Source of the DNA: Rachycentron canadum
Lineage: Eukaryota; Chordata; Actinopteri; Carangiformes; Rachycentridae
Direction: 5' to 3'
Assembly (NCBI GenBank): GCA_038496675.1
Contig: CM076659.1
Coordinates: 18,789,488-18,853,487 of the forward strand
Length of the DNA: 64,000 bases
Shown: positions 47,856 to 57,604 of the stretch, piece after piece
Layout: every line of letters begins with the position of its first letter
Position numbering within the stretch: the stretch's first letter is position 1
Notes under the pieces: generated by a model
What the model saw: the letters and a program-made list of their open reading frames with translations, nothing else
Database searches by the model: none
What the model was told of the DNA's origin: nothing
Translations under genes and position numbers: made by a program

Positions 47856-49690
47856 AGAAAAATGATATAATGATGTGAGTCACCACCCTGCTGGGAGGAG
47901 GTGGTCTACCTGCTGTTCAACAGCTCACTTCTCACCAAACATGCATATTATTTGAGTATAATGGCCACTGAAACTTCAGAAGTGTGAACAGACTCTCCAG
48001 TAGTTGTAATTAAGTCCAGAGCAAAATTCAAATCCTGTATAAGTTGTTACATTAGCTACCCAGCGTGCCAATAACATCTTTTTATCTGGTGTAGAGGCAG
48101 AGAGAGAGTTCACCTGCTGAACAAGCCACCTTCGCAGCCTTACTGTTTACTTTGCTACATACGAGACATGCTGCCTTCTGCTAGTGAGCGATGCCACAGG
48201 ATGTACATTTTAAGCCACAGAACCATCTGAGCACAATCCCTCGGGATGCTTGAAGCCTGTACCACTGAAAAACATACAGCATCTTGTTAAGTGCTCCCAC
48301 ATGTTATTAACTCAAGGTACCCACTGTCCTAATATTAAGGGGAGGACAACTGTGGTCGAGAAAGTGGAAATCATTTTAATTCTCACCTCTTCTGGCTTCA
48401 ATAGCAAACCGTCCTCAAGAATAGAACACCAAATCCATTCGCCTTTGAATTATTTCTCACTTAAAAAAAAAAAAAAAAAAAAGTGTAATGTTGTTTGTAA
48501 CATGTTTTCGCCTGTGATTTCACCAAAACTGGTATGCACCTCTGACCCAAAGTAAAATGAATCTGCAATCTGTGTTTTAATTGGTTTATCCATCAGTTTT
48601 GACTGTTTATCCTAGTTGTGATCAGTGATATAATAATTAATGATATCATTAGGAATGGTAGGAATTGTTACATATTGCTGGCTGGTGTTGACAAAACATT
48701 AGACATGAATCTTAAGCTCAAGTAAATTCCTACACTACGTCCCTACTCTGTTATAGCTTCATAGCAGAATGTATTAAATGTCTGTGTCGTCTAAAACCAT
48801 CTTAAATTGTACTTGGCGAACCTGTTGAAATTCCATGTAGCAATAAAGTTGGATAATTTTGAATGGGCTGCATTTATTTATATATTTAAGTGCTTTCCAG
48901 CGTGCAGTGAGCAATTTGGGGTTCAGTGTCGGGATCAAGGACACTATGACATGTGGACAAGAGGAGCTTGTTGTGCATGTATTTGGTGTGAAAGCTCATC
49001 CACTCATGTCACCCTCTCATCTTCTCCCTTTCTTCGTTTATGGTGTGTACTTGGTGTGTGCCCATCAAGGTTGCTAGTTGATAGCTGGAGCTATGATACT
49101 GTCAGTTGTGTGTGTGTGCGTGTGTGCGTGGAGCGTGACTTGTGATACCATCAGCTTTCAATGCCTGTCAGAATCCTAGTAGGCTTTCTTCTCTCTTTCA
49201 CATACACTTCTGCACAAGGGCACTGGGTACTGTATCTACACGTGCACGGACAAGCTCCACCTACGCACATACAGGTCAATTTAAAGGTCCATTATTTGCG
49301 TGTGTGTGTAATAGCCATGCTATTACGGGGTTCAGTACTAGACAGATCGGTTGGACGTGTGATTGATGTGTGAATCTCCGAGTCCCTTTTGTTTGTGTGT
49401 ATGTGTGTGTCTTTCATGACAAACATGTCATATCTCAAGGTTAAACTGTTTTCAGAGCGTGATGTAAACAAGAAAATTGGACCCATAATTGGTGTGGGGG
49501 TGGTGGTGGGGGGGTTGGAGCGAGTGCCAAGATCTAGTGGTGATCCAGTGGCCATCCAGTGATGCTTTCACTGTGTAGATGGACAGGCAGGAAAACCTCA
49601 ACCATAGTATTTGTGCTGAAATATGATCCAGGCCAGCGTTATGATCCGATTCATGGGTTTGAAAGTATCAAACATCAAAACACTCGACAG
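47856..49690. other. Non-coding stretch, nothing recognised
   Basis: Contains A-run 48463-48482 and short GT tracts. The 112-codon and 101-codon plus-strand frames show no domain. Confidence 0.5.
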
Positions 49691-50330
49691 CCTTTTATTA
49701 TTACAACTTTAATCCTTTGCCTCAATTAACAGAAATGAACAGAAAAAAAAAACACCTACTATAAATGAGTGCATGTATTTGATTGGTCATTGGTGGATGT
49801 CACATTGTGCTGTGTGAAAAGATTTCTGATTTGTTGTAATCTGTGTTTTTTTTTAAATTTATTTTTATTTTTTTTTTAAGCCCTGTGGATCAGCACAACA
49901 GCATCATTGAAATCAGTCAGAACTACTGTTGGCATTTGACCAGTTGTGTAACAAAAACAAACCTACTTTGCTTTTTGTGTTGATTTGCTTTAAACCAAAA
50001 TCCAATTTGTAAAATGGGCATTTTACTTGTTTTTTGACATTCTGACACATCATTATGATGATGACATTTTACTAATTTAAAAAAAAAAATAAAACAAATG
50101 ACATATTTAACCTTGACAAGCTATTTTAAATCATTTTTTTTTTCATATTAAATGTGAAATCCAACAATTATACAATGGATATTGCTCATTAGATTGAAAA
50201 ACAGTGTGTGTGAGACCAGAAAGTGAAAGAAGGAATTAACTCTGATTAATCTAATGGGCATTTGCAACATTAACATTAACTTTCGCTGCCAAAATAGTTG
50301 TTGTAATGACAATATGGCCTAAGTGTGGAT
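49690..50330. promoter_or_regulatory. Candidate conserved non-coding block
   Basis: Apart from short T and A runs, the block is complex AT-rich sequence with repeated homeodomain-like cores (TTTTATTATTAC, CAATTAAC, ACTAATTT, GATTAATCTAATGG). It also has a CATTATGATGATGACA segment. This style is typical of vertebrate conserved non-coding elements. No alignment was available. Confidence 0.3.
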
Positions 50331-50446
50331 GCACACCTGTGTTTCATGCCATTATGGAGTCAGTTTTAAATCTGTATCATCATCTGCTACAATACCTGGG
50401 TGAATACCAGCTCTTGTTGGTTGTACTATGAAACAGTGATACAGTT

Positions 50447-50449
<3 letters not shown>

Positions 50450-50477
<28 letters not shown>
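50450..50477. repeat. Poly-T run (28)
   Basis: A pure T homopolymer. Confidence 0.92.
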
Positions 50478-50481
<4 letters not shown>

Positions 50482-50559
50482 AAATGTATGATCTTAACAT
50501 CAATACAATCATCACCATTCTTATAATACCACTGTAATGACATCCTGTGAATCGGTCCG

Positions 50560-50910
50560 TAGATGAATTGTGGTTTATAAAGAATCCTCTTATTTATTTT
50601 GCGCTGATTATAAATCCCTTTAAACTATAATAATCCCTGTGGTTATCTCTAATTTCACTCAGTGGCATATCAGGTGTAATTTAAACAACAAAGGCAAAAA
50701 TTTGACAATATTGTGATGCTTGTTGATTGTGCTGCCGAGCTGAAAGCTGATGAAAGTTAATCACTGTTGTTGTGACATGACATGGTTCCTTTGGCTGGGG
50801 AAGATCTGTTGTTTGTCTTCTTTCTCATTCAGGTGTCCACAATGTACAGAGGAAGAGTAATGCACTGGTAATTCACTCATGTATTAACAGTGACTGTTGC
50901 TTTTTACCTG
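50560..50910. promoter_or_regulatory. Candidate conserved non-coding block
   Basis: Complex AT-rich sequence without simple repeats, including GGTGTAATTTAAACAACAAA and TGCACTGGTAATTCACTCAT. It is judged enhancer-like on composition only. Confidence 0.3.
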
Positions 50911-51119
50911 AGAGAGAGTTGGAGGTTTGAAACATTTGACCCCAGGATCCATGGCTGATTAGCAACTGACACTTTTTTAATCTGCTTAGTTTTTCAACAC
51001 TTCAAGCTATTTTATTATAATTGACTGTAATTTTCAGTAAAAAAAAAAAATCTATTTTCTTTTTTTTTTTTTTAATTTAAAGGATTCAATATCAGTTTTT
51101 AAGGGCCTGACATGTAGCT

Positions 51120-51420
51120 CAGCATCTGCAATTTTTTTCAATAAAAATGTACATCTGCATGGATATGTAAGTGCTCCACTTTACTGTGTAATTTACAGAG
51201 GCTGCTCATTGTTGATTGCAATGATTGCTGTATAATTTTAATTTGGCCTGTAAATATTTGCGCTTGGCTGCATGTTCGGGTTAATTTTTTGAGTTACCAG
51301 CAAGATGAACAATTTCCCAATGTGTAATTTAAATTGTTGTTTATTTATTTTTTGGACCAACAATTATGTTTTCAGCCTTTTAAGGACACTTGTATGTAGA
51401 TTAAGCTATTGACAGAAATG
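51120..51420. promoter_or_regulatory. Candidate conserved non-coding block
   Basis: Contains ATTGTTGATTGCAATGATTG, GTATAATTTTAATTTGG, GGGTTAATTTTTTGAG, GTGTAATTTAAATTGTTG and CCAACAATTATG. The dense TAAT/ATTA cores and SOX-like ACAAT words are enhancer-like. Conservation is not tested. Confidence 0.32.
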
Positions 51421-51994
51421 AGCTAAAAACCATATTGGCTAATAATGGAAATCCACAGTGGCCTGAATTCAGTGTGGGTTAATGTTATAAGAAAACCCAG
51501 AATCTGATTAGATTGTAGACTGGGACCTCAAAATTTCAAGCTAACCTCTATGTCTTCACAAACATTATAAAAATAGGATAATAGATACAGAGCTCTGGTG
51601 GAACCAGACACTGATAGTTGTTTTCAGAAGTTTATACAAGCTGTGCGACAACATTAAATTAGTGTAGCTTCACTTCACGCTCCACTCTGATCCTCTCTGG
51701 GGTTGCGGGGTAATTAGGAAGAAATATGAGCAAAGCTATTTAAATTTAAAAACTTCAAAGACGCAATATTGATGTAATTGCACCAATCACTGAATACAGA
51801 CAAACACTGGGATACAAATTACACTTTCAATCGCTACAACACTGCTGTCTTTATCTCTGTGAGGAAGACGTCAAATTATTTTTTCCGGCCTTCATTACAT
51901 CTCAGTTCAGGTTTGAGTTAGTGAGAACTGCTCACCCCAGATCGCACCTGTAAGTTATTTCTTTGTTCATGTACCTATGGCGCCTGGTTAACTG

Positions 51995-52445
51995 GTTGGA
52001 TACATTTAAATGAGGAGCTTGACTGTGAGTTAAATGAGGTCGTATTTAAAGCCTGAGAGCTGGAACAAAAAGCTTGAGCAAGTCATTTTAAACCACGAAC
52101 CGCTGCGACACAGTGCTTCTGTTTGTCTTTTTAAAGTTGAACCTCTCCAACAGAGAGCCTAAATTGGTCTTGTTAAAGTCTAAGTCTTGTGACTCTGAGC
52201 AGCAAATGCCCTTTTTAAAGCTTAATATTTGTGACATTGAACAAATGGTGGTCATTTTAAAGACTAAATATTACGACATTGAGCTTAAGTCAGTTGTTTT
52301 TAAAGTGCTGCCGCTGCAACAGTGACCTTATAATGTTCTTGTATTCAACATAGTTATCCTGACTGTGCTTAAGTTTGTCCCCACAGAGCAGATATTTTGG
52401 CAAAGTGAGCAGAAGTTGGTCATTTGAATGCATGCATTGAGAAAT
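51995..52445 (+). repeat. Diverged minisatellite with exact 42-bp period
   Basis: Units begin at 52039, 52082, 52125, 52167, 52209, 52251, 52293, 52335, 52377 and 52419, with a probable first unit at 51995. From 52125 on, the spacing is 42 bp without exception. Each unit starts with a GTCxTTTTAAAG-like box and, in the better copies, has GACATTGAGC about 24 bp further on. The copies are strongly diverged, so the array is old, yet the period is unbroken. Because 42 is divisible by 3, a 70-codon plus-strand frame (52113-52325) runs through it and encodes a 14-residue repeat (KLNICDIEQ-type). That frame is best seen as a by-product. Confidence 0.82.
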
Positions 52446-52780
52446 GTGGAAAAACAAGGTGAAATTGATCTACGTTGTTGATTGATGTCCTGTTTTGATA
52501 AAAACAAAGGTAAGACTGTTTTTACAGCGAGTTATACGTTCACTATCAGCATCTGTTCTACCTCTGTTTTTAGTTCTGTCCAAATCTGCCTCACCTGCGA
52601 TTTATACAGTTTACATTATCCTTACATTGTATCCCATCCAAGTCGAGCTGACTATAAATCACAGCAAGCAAACTGCAGAAAATCAATGAATTCTAATTTA
52701 TTTTCATCACACTGCAGGGACCAATATTAGTTATTACTTAGAATTACAATTAGTTAAAAAAAAAAAAACTATATTTTTAT
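52446..52780. other. Non-coding stretch, nothing recognised
   Basis: No gene recognised. An A-run lies near 52756-52768. Confidence 0.5.
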
Positions 52781-52784
52781 TTTG

Positions 52785-52990
52785 CGCATGCTGAATCGAG
52801 CACATCACAAAGGAAGCGTTTCAGTAATGAATTACCCTCAGCTGTCAAATATCCAGACTCTGTACAGAAACACTTATTTTGAAATGATTTATCAAATTAA
52901 ACAACGGATTTGTTTACATCCCATGGGGCTTATTCCAGAGCTGAAACTTACTCAGCACATGAAAGACCTTGGCTACCTTCAATGCAAGCA
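52785..52990. promoter_or_regulatory. Candidate conserved non-coding block
   Basis: Repeat-free sequence with GTTTCAGTAATGAATTACCC, AGCTGTCAAATATCC (TGTCA, MEIS/TGIF-like) and TTATCAAATTAAAC. The open frame of 74 codons across it has no known domain. The composition suggests an enhancer more than an exon. Confidence 0.32.
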
Positions 52991-53159
52991 ATTAAAGAAT
53001 AAATGAATGACATAGACTGAGCAAGAGGGTTTGCACGTGAAAGCCACAGTATGGATCTGCTCTCCCACGAGAGAACACCTGAGCAGGTTTGTGTTTCAGC
53101 AGCCAGCACTGCTGATCTCTTGGGCTTGTCTGAATTCGTAACTGCCAGCTGCAGCACTG

Positions 53160-53265
53160 ACGTTCACAACGGAAAGTCGGTACTTCCAGCGTAATTAAAG
53201 CCTGATCGGCCGCTGACAGTTAAAGCAATTAAGAATATTCACGCGTGGCAGTTTTTTTCGATCTC
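53160..53265. promoter_or_regulatory. Candidate conserved non-coding block
   Basis: Short complex segment with GCGTAATTAAAGCCTGATCG, CTGACAGTTAAAGCAATTAA and TTCACGCGTGGC. Enhancer-like by appearance only. Confidence 0.25.
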
Positions 53266-54760
53266 TCAGATAAAAAAATAAATAAATAAATAAAAGCAAA
53301 ATGTGGTGCATGATAAGATTCCCCAGGGGATGTGTCTTTGTGTCATCAAATTTGAACATGTGTAGGGCAGTAAATCATGATAGAGAAAAAGCATACATGA
53401 GGCATTTGTACCCAATGACTGTGACTGTGTTCATCCTTCATGTTGTTAGCAGACTATGTGTCATAGATTGCATCATCATTTCTTTTCAGAAATGATTTTT
53501 CGAGTGACTCTCAGCTCTTGTGGGAATTAAGAATCACAATTTCTTAACCAGGCCTCAGCCCATATCTATTTTTATCATGAGGGAATGAAGGGCTGTATTA
53601 CATGATGCAACATCCATCCGAATAATACACACTGGGTGAGGCTGACACAATGTTAATGTCTATAATGAGTTTTTGTTTCTCGCATAAGTCTTGTGTCCTC
53701 TGTCATTGAATAACTACTGGTTATCTGATTTGCTTCCTATCAAGATTAAGTGTGTGTGCTCACCATCACTGGCAACTGAAGGAAACCCACCAACCACCAT
53801 GGTATTTATGGAGTCCATCTTATTTTGGCCTGCAAACTCTTCTACTACACACACTTTGTGTCCAGTGGGACACAACGTCTTAACGTTTATGGCTATTATC
53901 TTACCTTTTTTTGAAAAAAAAAAAAATATATATATATATATATATAGTATTTAAACTAAAATAACTTTTAGCCAAGACAAAAACTGCAGCATTGTCAGAT
54001 GTTACCATGAGAAAGACCAAAACCATCATCAAATCACTGCTATCTGAAAATTCATCAATGAAATAGCTCATCTTTCAAAATGTCAATCTCTGTTTTATTA
54101 TTACCTTTTTTTTTTTTTTTTTTTGAAACCCATATGGCAACCCCATAACTGAGAAATTGAATTTATATTTGGTTCATGCAACAGCAGCACAACAGATAAT
54201 CATAATTTACTCAAGCTGCTCTTGGACCCTGTTAAGATATGTTTCTTCATGCAGTGAAAATCAAACATTTTTCATTCAGATGTCCATGCTTTCAGTGCCT
54301 CTTTGTCAGACTTTACAATGAAATAGCATTGGAAAATAAAATACCATACACTGAATGACTGGCATCAGCAAGTTGGAGATCAGAAGAGGAATCCTGTCTG
54401 GGATAGATGTTTACCCAGAAACTCTTGGTTTAATTGTTTAGTTGAAAGCCAACCATCAAAACAGACAAAAGAGAAAACATTGTTTAAAGGACATTCTTGC
54501 ACAACAAAGGAAGTGAACATTCCTTGAAGTAATGGCATGGTAAGCAATTAAAATACTGCTATGTAGCCGCGAATGTGTTGGATAATTACAAACATATGAA
54601 GGCAACGCCTCAGTACCTGCTCTCTGGATATTGTATTTTTTAAACCAACAGCATACTGTTAACATGGTGGAAAGCAGCAGAACATAATCACATAATAATG
54701 TCATTTTGTGTTGCGCATCAACATTAGCTGTGCACGTGTGTGCGCCTGGATGCATGTGTT
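53266..54760. other. Non-coding stretch with simple repeats
   Basis: Contains AAAT units (53276-53295), A-run plus TA tract (53915-53946) and a T-run (54104-54124). No gene recognised. Confidence 0.5.
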
Positions 54761-54780
54761 CGTTGGATAAGGCATCATCT

Positions 54781-55020
54781 CCGCTCTGTGTGTTGGAGGC
54801 ATGGTGTTAATTACTAGTCCGTCTCCCTAATAGACTCTGAGCATTAATGCAATCAGCCTCAAAACCAATTAATTCAACATCTGCTCTGATCAAATTTGCC
54901 TCTGCCATGTTTTGATGATGTATCCACACACAATTATTCCCTTAATCTGATGAGAACAATTAGTCTTCTTGCCATGATGATGCCGTCTAATTATCAAATA
55001 TCACTGAGCCGCATCACTAA
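54781..55020. promoter_or_regulatory. Strongest candidate conserved non-coding element
   Basis: Within 240 bp there are at least eight TAAT/ATTA cores, several in TAATTA or TTAATT form (GTGTTAATTACTAG, GCATTAATGC, CCAATTAATTC, ACAATTATTCC, CTTAATCTGATG, ACAATTAGTC, TCTAATTATC). TCTGATCAAATTTG and CCATGATGATGCCG words lie between them. There are no simple repeats. The pattern is what deeply conserved developmental enhancers look like. No alignment could be made, so conservation and activity are inference. Confidence 0.4.
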
Positions 55021-55139
55021 AGTCCAAACTTTTTTCTTCTCTGCTGTCTTCTTTGAGTGTTTTTTTTCAACAAGCCAGTCAGTGTGTTTATCACAATAAG
55101 CCTTGTGTTTTAGGTAATTTATCTTTGTTCATTATTGTT

Positions 55140-55625
55140 TTGATTAGTGCTTTTTTTTGGATATGTCCTTTTCTCTTCTTCATCTTTTATCTTGTCTTTC
55201 TGCTTCTGTTCTCTTTTTCTTCTGATCCTCTTCCCTTTTTTTCTGATCCCTTGTTTCTTTCTTTCTGTGTTTCTATCTATTTTTCATCCTTTCCACCACC
55301 CCCCCTTTCTCCTTCTTTCCCCATTCTCTCTGTTAACTTTCCTCCTTTTTCAGTTTATTTCACTTCTCTCTCTCTTCCTCACACATCCATTTTAAAGGAA
55401 AGAATGTGTCTTTTATTCCACCTTCACTCCTCCCTTTCTCCATCTCTCTTCCTTCCTTGATTTCTTTCATCCACTCTGTTCTTCCTTTCCTTCCTCCCTG
55501 TCCGACTCTTCCTTCTTTCTCTTCTTCCTTTTCACTGTTGTTCTTTCTCAACCTTGTTGATTTCATTTCATGTCATTCCATTTGTTAATATCTAGATTTC
55601 TCCTTGCATTCACTCCTTTATTTTT
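55140..55625 (+). repeat. Pyrimidine-rich tract, about 480 bp
   Basis: The plus strand is overwhelmingly C and T across this interval, with only short purine interruptions (for example near 55395). It produces long but meaningless Ser/Phe/Leu-rich frames. Such tracts can form triplex (H-DNA) structures. Confidence 0.85.
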
Positions 55626-55850
55626 TTTTTCATTATCTTTCATTATATCTGCCTAATCAGTACATACATATGTACATACCTGTACATATGCATGTACAGC
55701 ATATGTTAATGTATCCAGTTCTAAATGTCCATTGACTGTAGAGCTGACCCAGTGTTATCTGTGTCTATGGACTGGGCACGGACATCAGCACCATAAATAA
55801 TCCTTATTCACCAGGTGAGACACTTTAAGCCACAAATGCACACTGAGTGA
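55626..55850. other. Non-coding, short palindromic AT/GT words
   Basis: The segment 55665-55705 is built of ACATATGTACATA-type words and includes TGTACATATGCATGTACA, a 7-bp-arm palindrome. Nothing else is recognised. Confidence 0.5.
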
Positions 55851-55853
55851 CAA

Positions 55854-55892
55854 ACACATAGCCATCATAGTGGTCCTATGATGGCTATGTGT
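55854..55892. repeat. Perfect 17-bp inverted repeat, 5-base loop
   Basis: ACACATAGCCATCATAG (55854-55870), loop TGGTC, and the exact reverse complement (55876-55892). It would fold as a perfect 17-bp stem in DNA or RNA. No known microRNA seed is recognised in it, and it is shorter than a typical microRNA precursor. Confidence 0.96.
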
Positions 55893-57564
55893 GGTGACAG
55901 TATGTCACCTATAGTGCCATAAGTCAGTGTGTGTGTAGCGCCGGTTGATTTAGAGAGCTAGTCTAAATGCTAAGTCTCAACACTCACTCACAGGCTATGA
56001 CAGCTGCTGTATGGGCACCACGGAGAAACTCCCATTTATCAAGGGCCAATCAAAAGTAATCTGAGCTGTACAAACACCAGGGACTGTGAAAGTGTCAGTG
56101 GATTAAAGCATTATTAGAGCATATTTCCTTCAGCATCATTTATCTGTTGTTGACTGAAATCCTTCACTTTGTGTCATCCAAAATTTGAGGAATGGGTGTA
56201 CTGCTGCAAAAACTTGCTCTAAACAGGACAGAACATCTTAGAATCTAATGGCCTAATTTTTCTGACTTTTTTGGTGTATACTACTCTTTCTCTGGGGTGT
56301 CAATATTCAGAAGAAGATATATTTGTAAGTGTAAGTACCCAAAACCATCTCACTGTAGCTTTACATCTCCTCTCTCAGGCTTCTCAATGGCCCTACAGTA
56401 ACAACAGGTCAGTGAACCTCTCTTCTGAGCGATCTCATAGAAATACAGCAGATCTCAGGTAAAATCCTGCAAGGTTGCACTTTATGTCCAACTAGGCTGT
56501 GCTGGGGGCGTAGCTGAGGGTGGTCACTGTTTTGGTGTGATATCACAAAGATATGGAAGTCCTGATGGCTCATGTCAAGAGTTTTTGAAAACAGGGACTG
56601 AATGCTTTGTGTGCATTCAGTCTGTGGATTTCGCTCTTTGATACTTTCACAGTATTGATATATAACCTGGTACTGCTTTATAATAAAAAAAAACAAAAAA
56701 ACAAAAAAAAAAAAAACATAGACATGCAATTTTATACTAGTTATTTCATCATAATCATGCGATAATCCCAAGAAGACTGTCCATTAATTGGGGCAACGCT
56801 CATAACGGCCTCCTAGCACCACAGTGTATCAAGATGTTGACAAACCAATGATGTTGCACTGGCTCGATATACCATCAGATGCTCTGTCGTACTGTGCACT
56901 AACCCGTAATGTTTTACCTGCTGTAAAAACGGGGGAACTCAAAAAATTACAGCCAAGCAAGTTCCAACCAAAAAAAAAAAAAAAAAGAGCACTGAGCATT
57001 AAAAGGTTTCACAGAGGCGGCGTTTATTGCAGGGCTAGTGTGTGAATCATGTTTTACTCTCTGCCGTTGCTGTTATTTTGTCCACCCGCTGCACCAGAAG
57101 GCGACTGCACCATCCGCGGGGAGATGGCATGTTTACTCTCGCCTTTGTTTACTCTCTCGCACTTTCAAATATTATTGCACAGGTGAGCACACACAATCAC
57201 ACACACAAAGCGCATCGAGCAACGGTGTTGTTTGCTGAGTCATCCTCAGGTTAGCATTGTAACAAGATTCATTTCTGGTGAGAGAGGAAACATGGTAGAT
57301 AAATACAAGTCAGTACACAGAGAGAGCGGGGGGGGGGGTGATGATCAGAGCGGTTTGAAACACACCAATTTGGGCAATGTCAACCATTTCATCTGACGTT
57401 AACATGAACCAGCTAATTACAGATTTGCATTTCCATCTAAACAGATTGATTGCAGCAACAGAACAGGGACAGCAAACAGAGAGAGAGGGAGAGAGTGTGG
57501 GCTGCAGATGAGAGTGAAAGAGAGGGACATGAAAAAAACACTGGTGTAAAAGCAGATTGAGAAT

Positions 57565-57566
<2 letters not shown>
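55893..57566. other. Non-coding stretch, nothing recognised
   Basis: Contains A-rich runs near 56687-56716 and 56970-56987, and a slightly GC-richer segment at 57060-57130. The 120-codon minus-strand frame (56409-56771) has no known domain. Confidence 0.5.

Positions 57567-57600
<34 letters not shown>
57567..57600. repeat. (GA)n microsatellite
   Basis: A pure GA array of about 17 units. Confidence 0.95.

Positions 57601-57604
<4 letters not shown>

Noticed and set aside
52113..52325. 70-codon repeat protein with a 14-residue period
   Set aside because: The periodicity is explained by the 42-bp DNA repeat, whose units continue outside the frame on both sides. Units outside the frame contain stops.
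55053..55460. 135-codon plus-strand frame rich in Phe, Ser and Leu
   Set aside because: It is the translation of a pyrimidine-rich tract, which lacks stop codons for compositional reasons.
55854..55892. MicroRNA precursor at the 17-bp hairpin
   Set aside because: The stem is too short for a usual precursor, the loop is only five bases, and no known mature microRNA is recognised.
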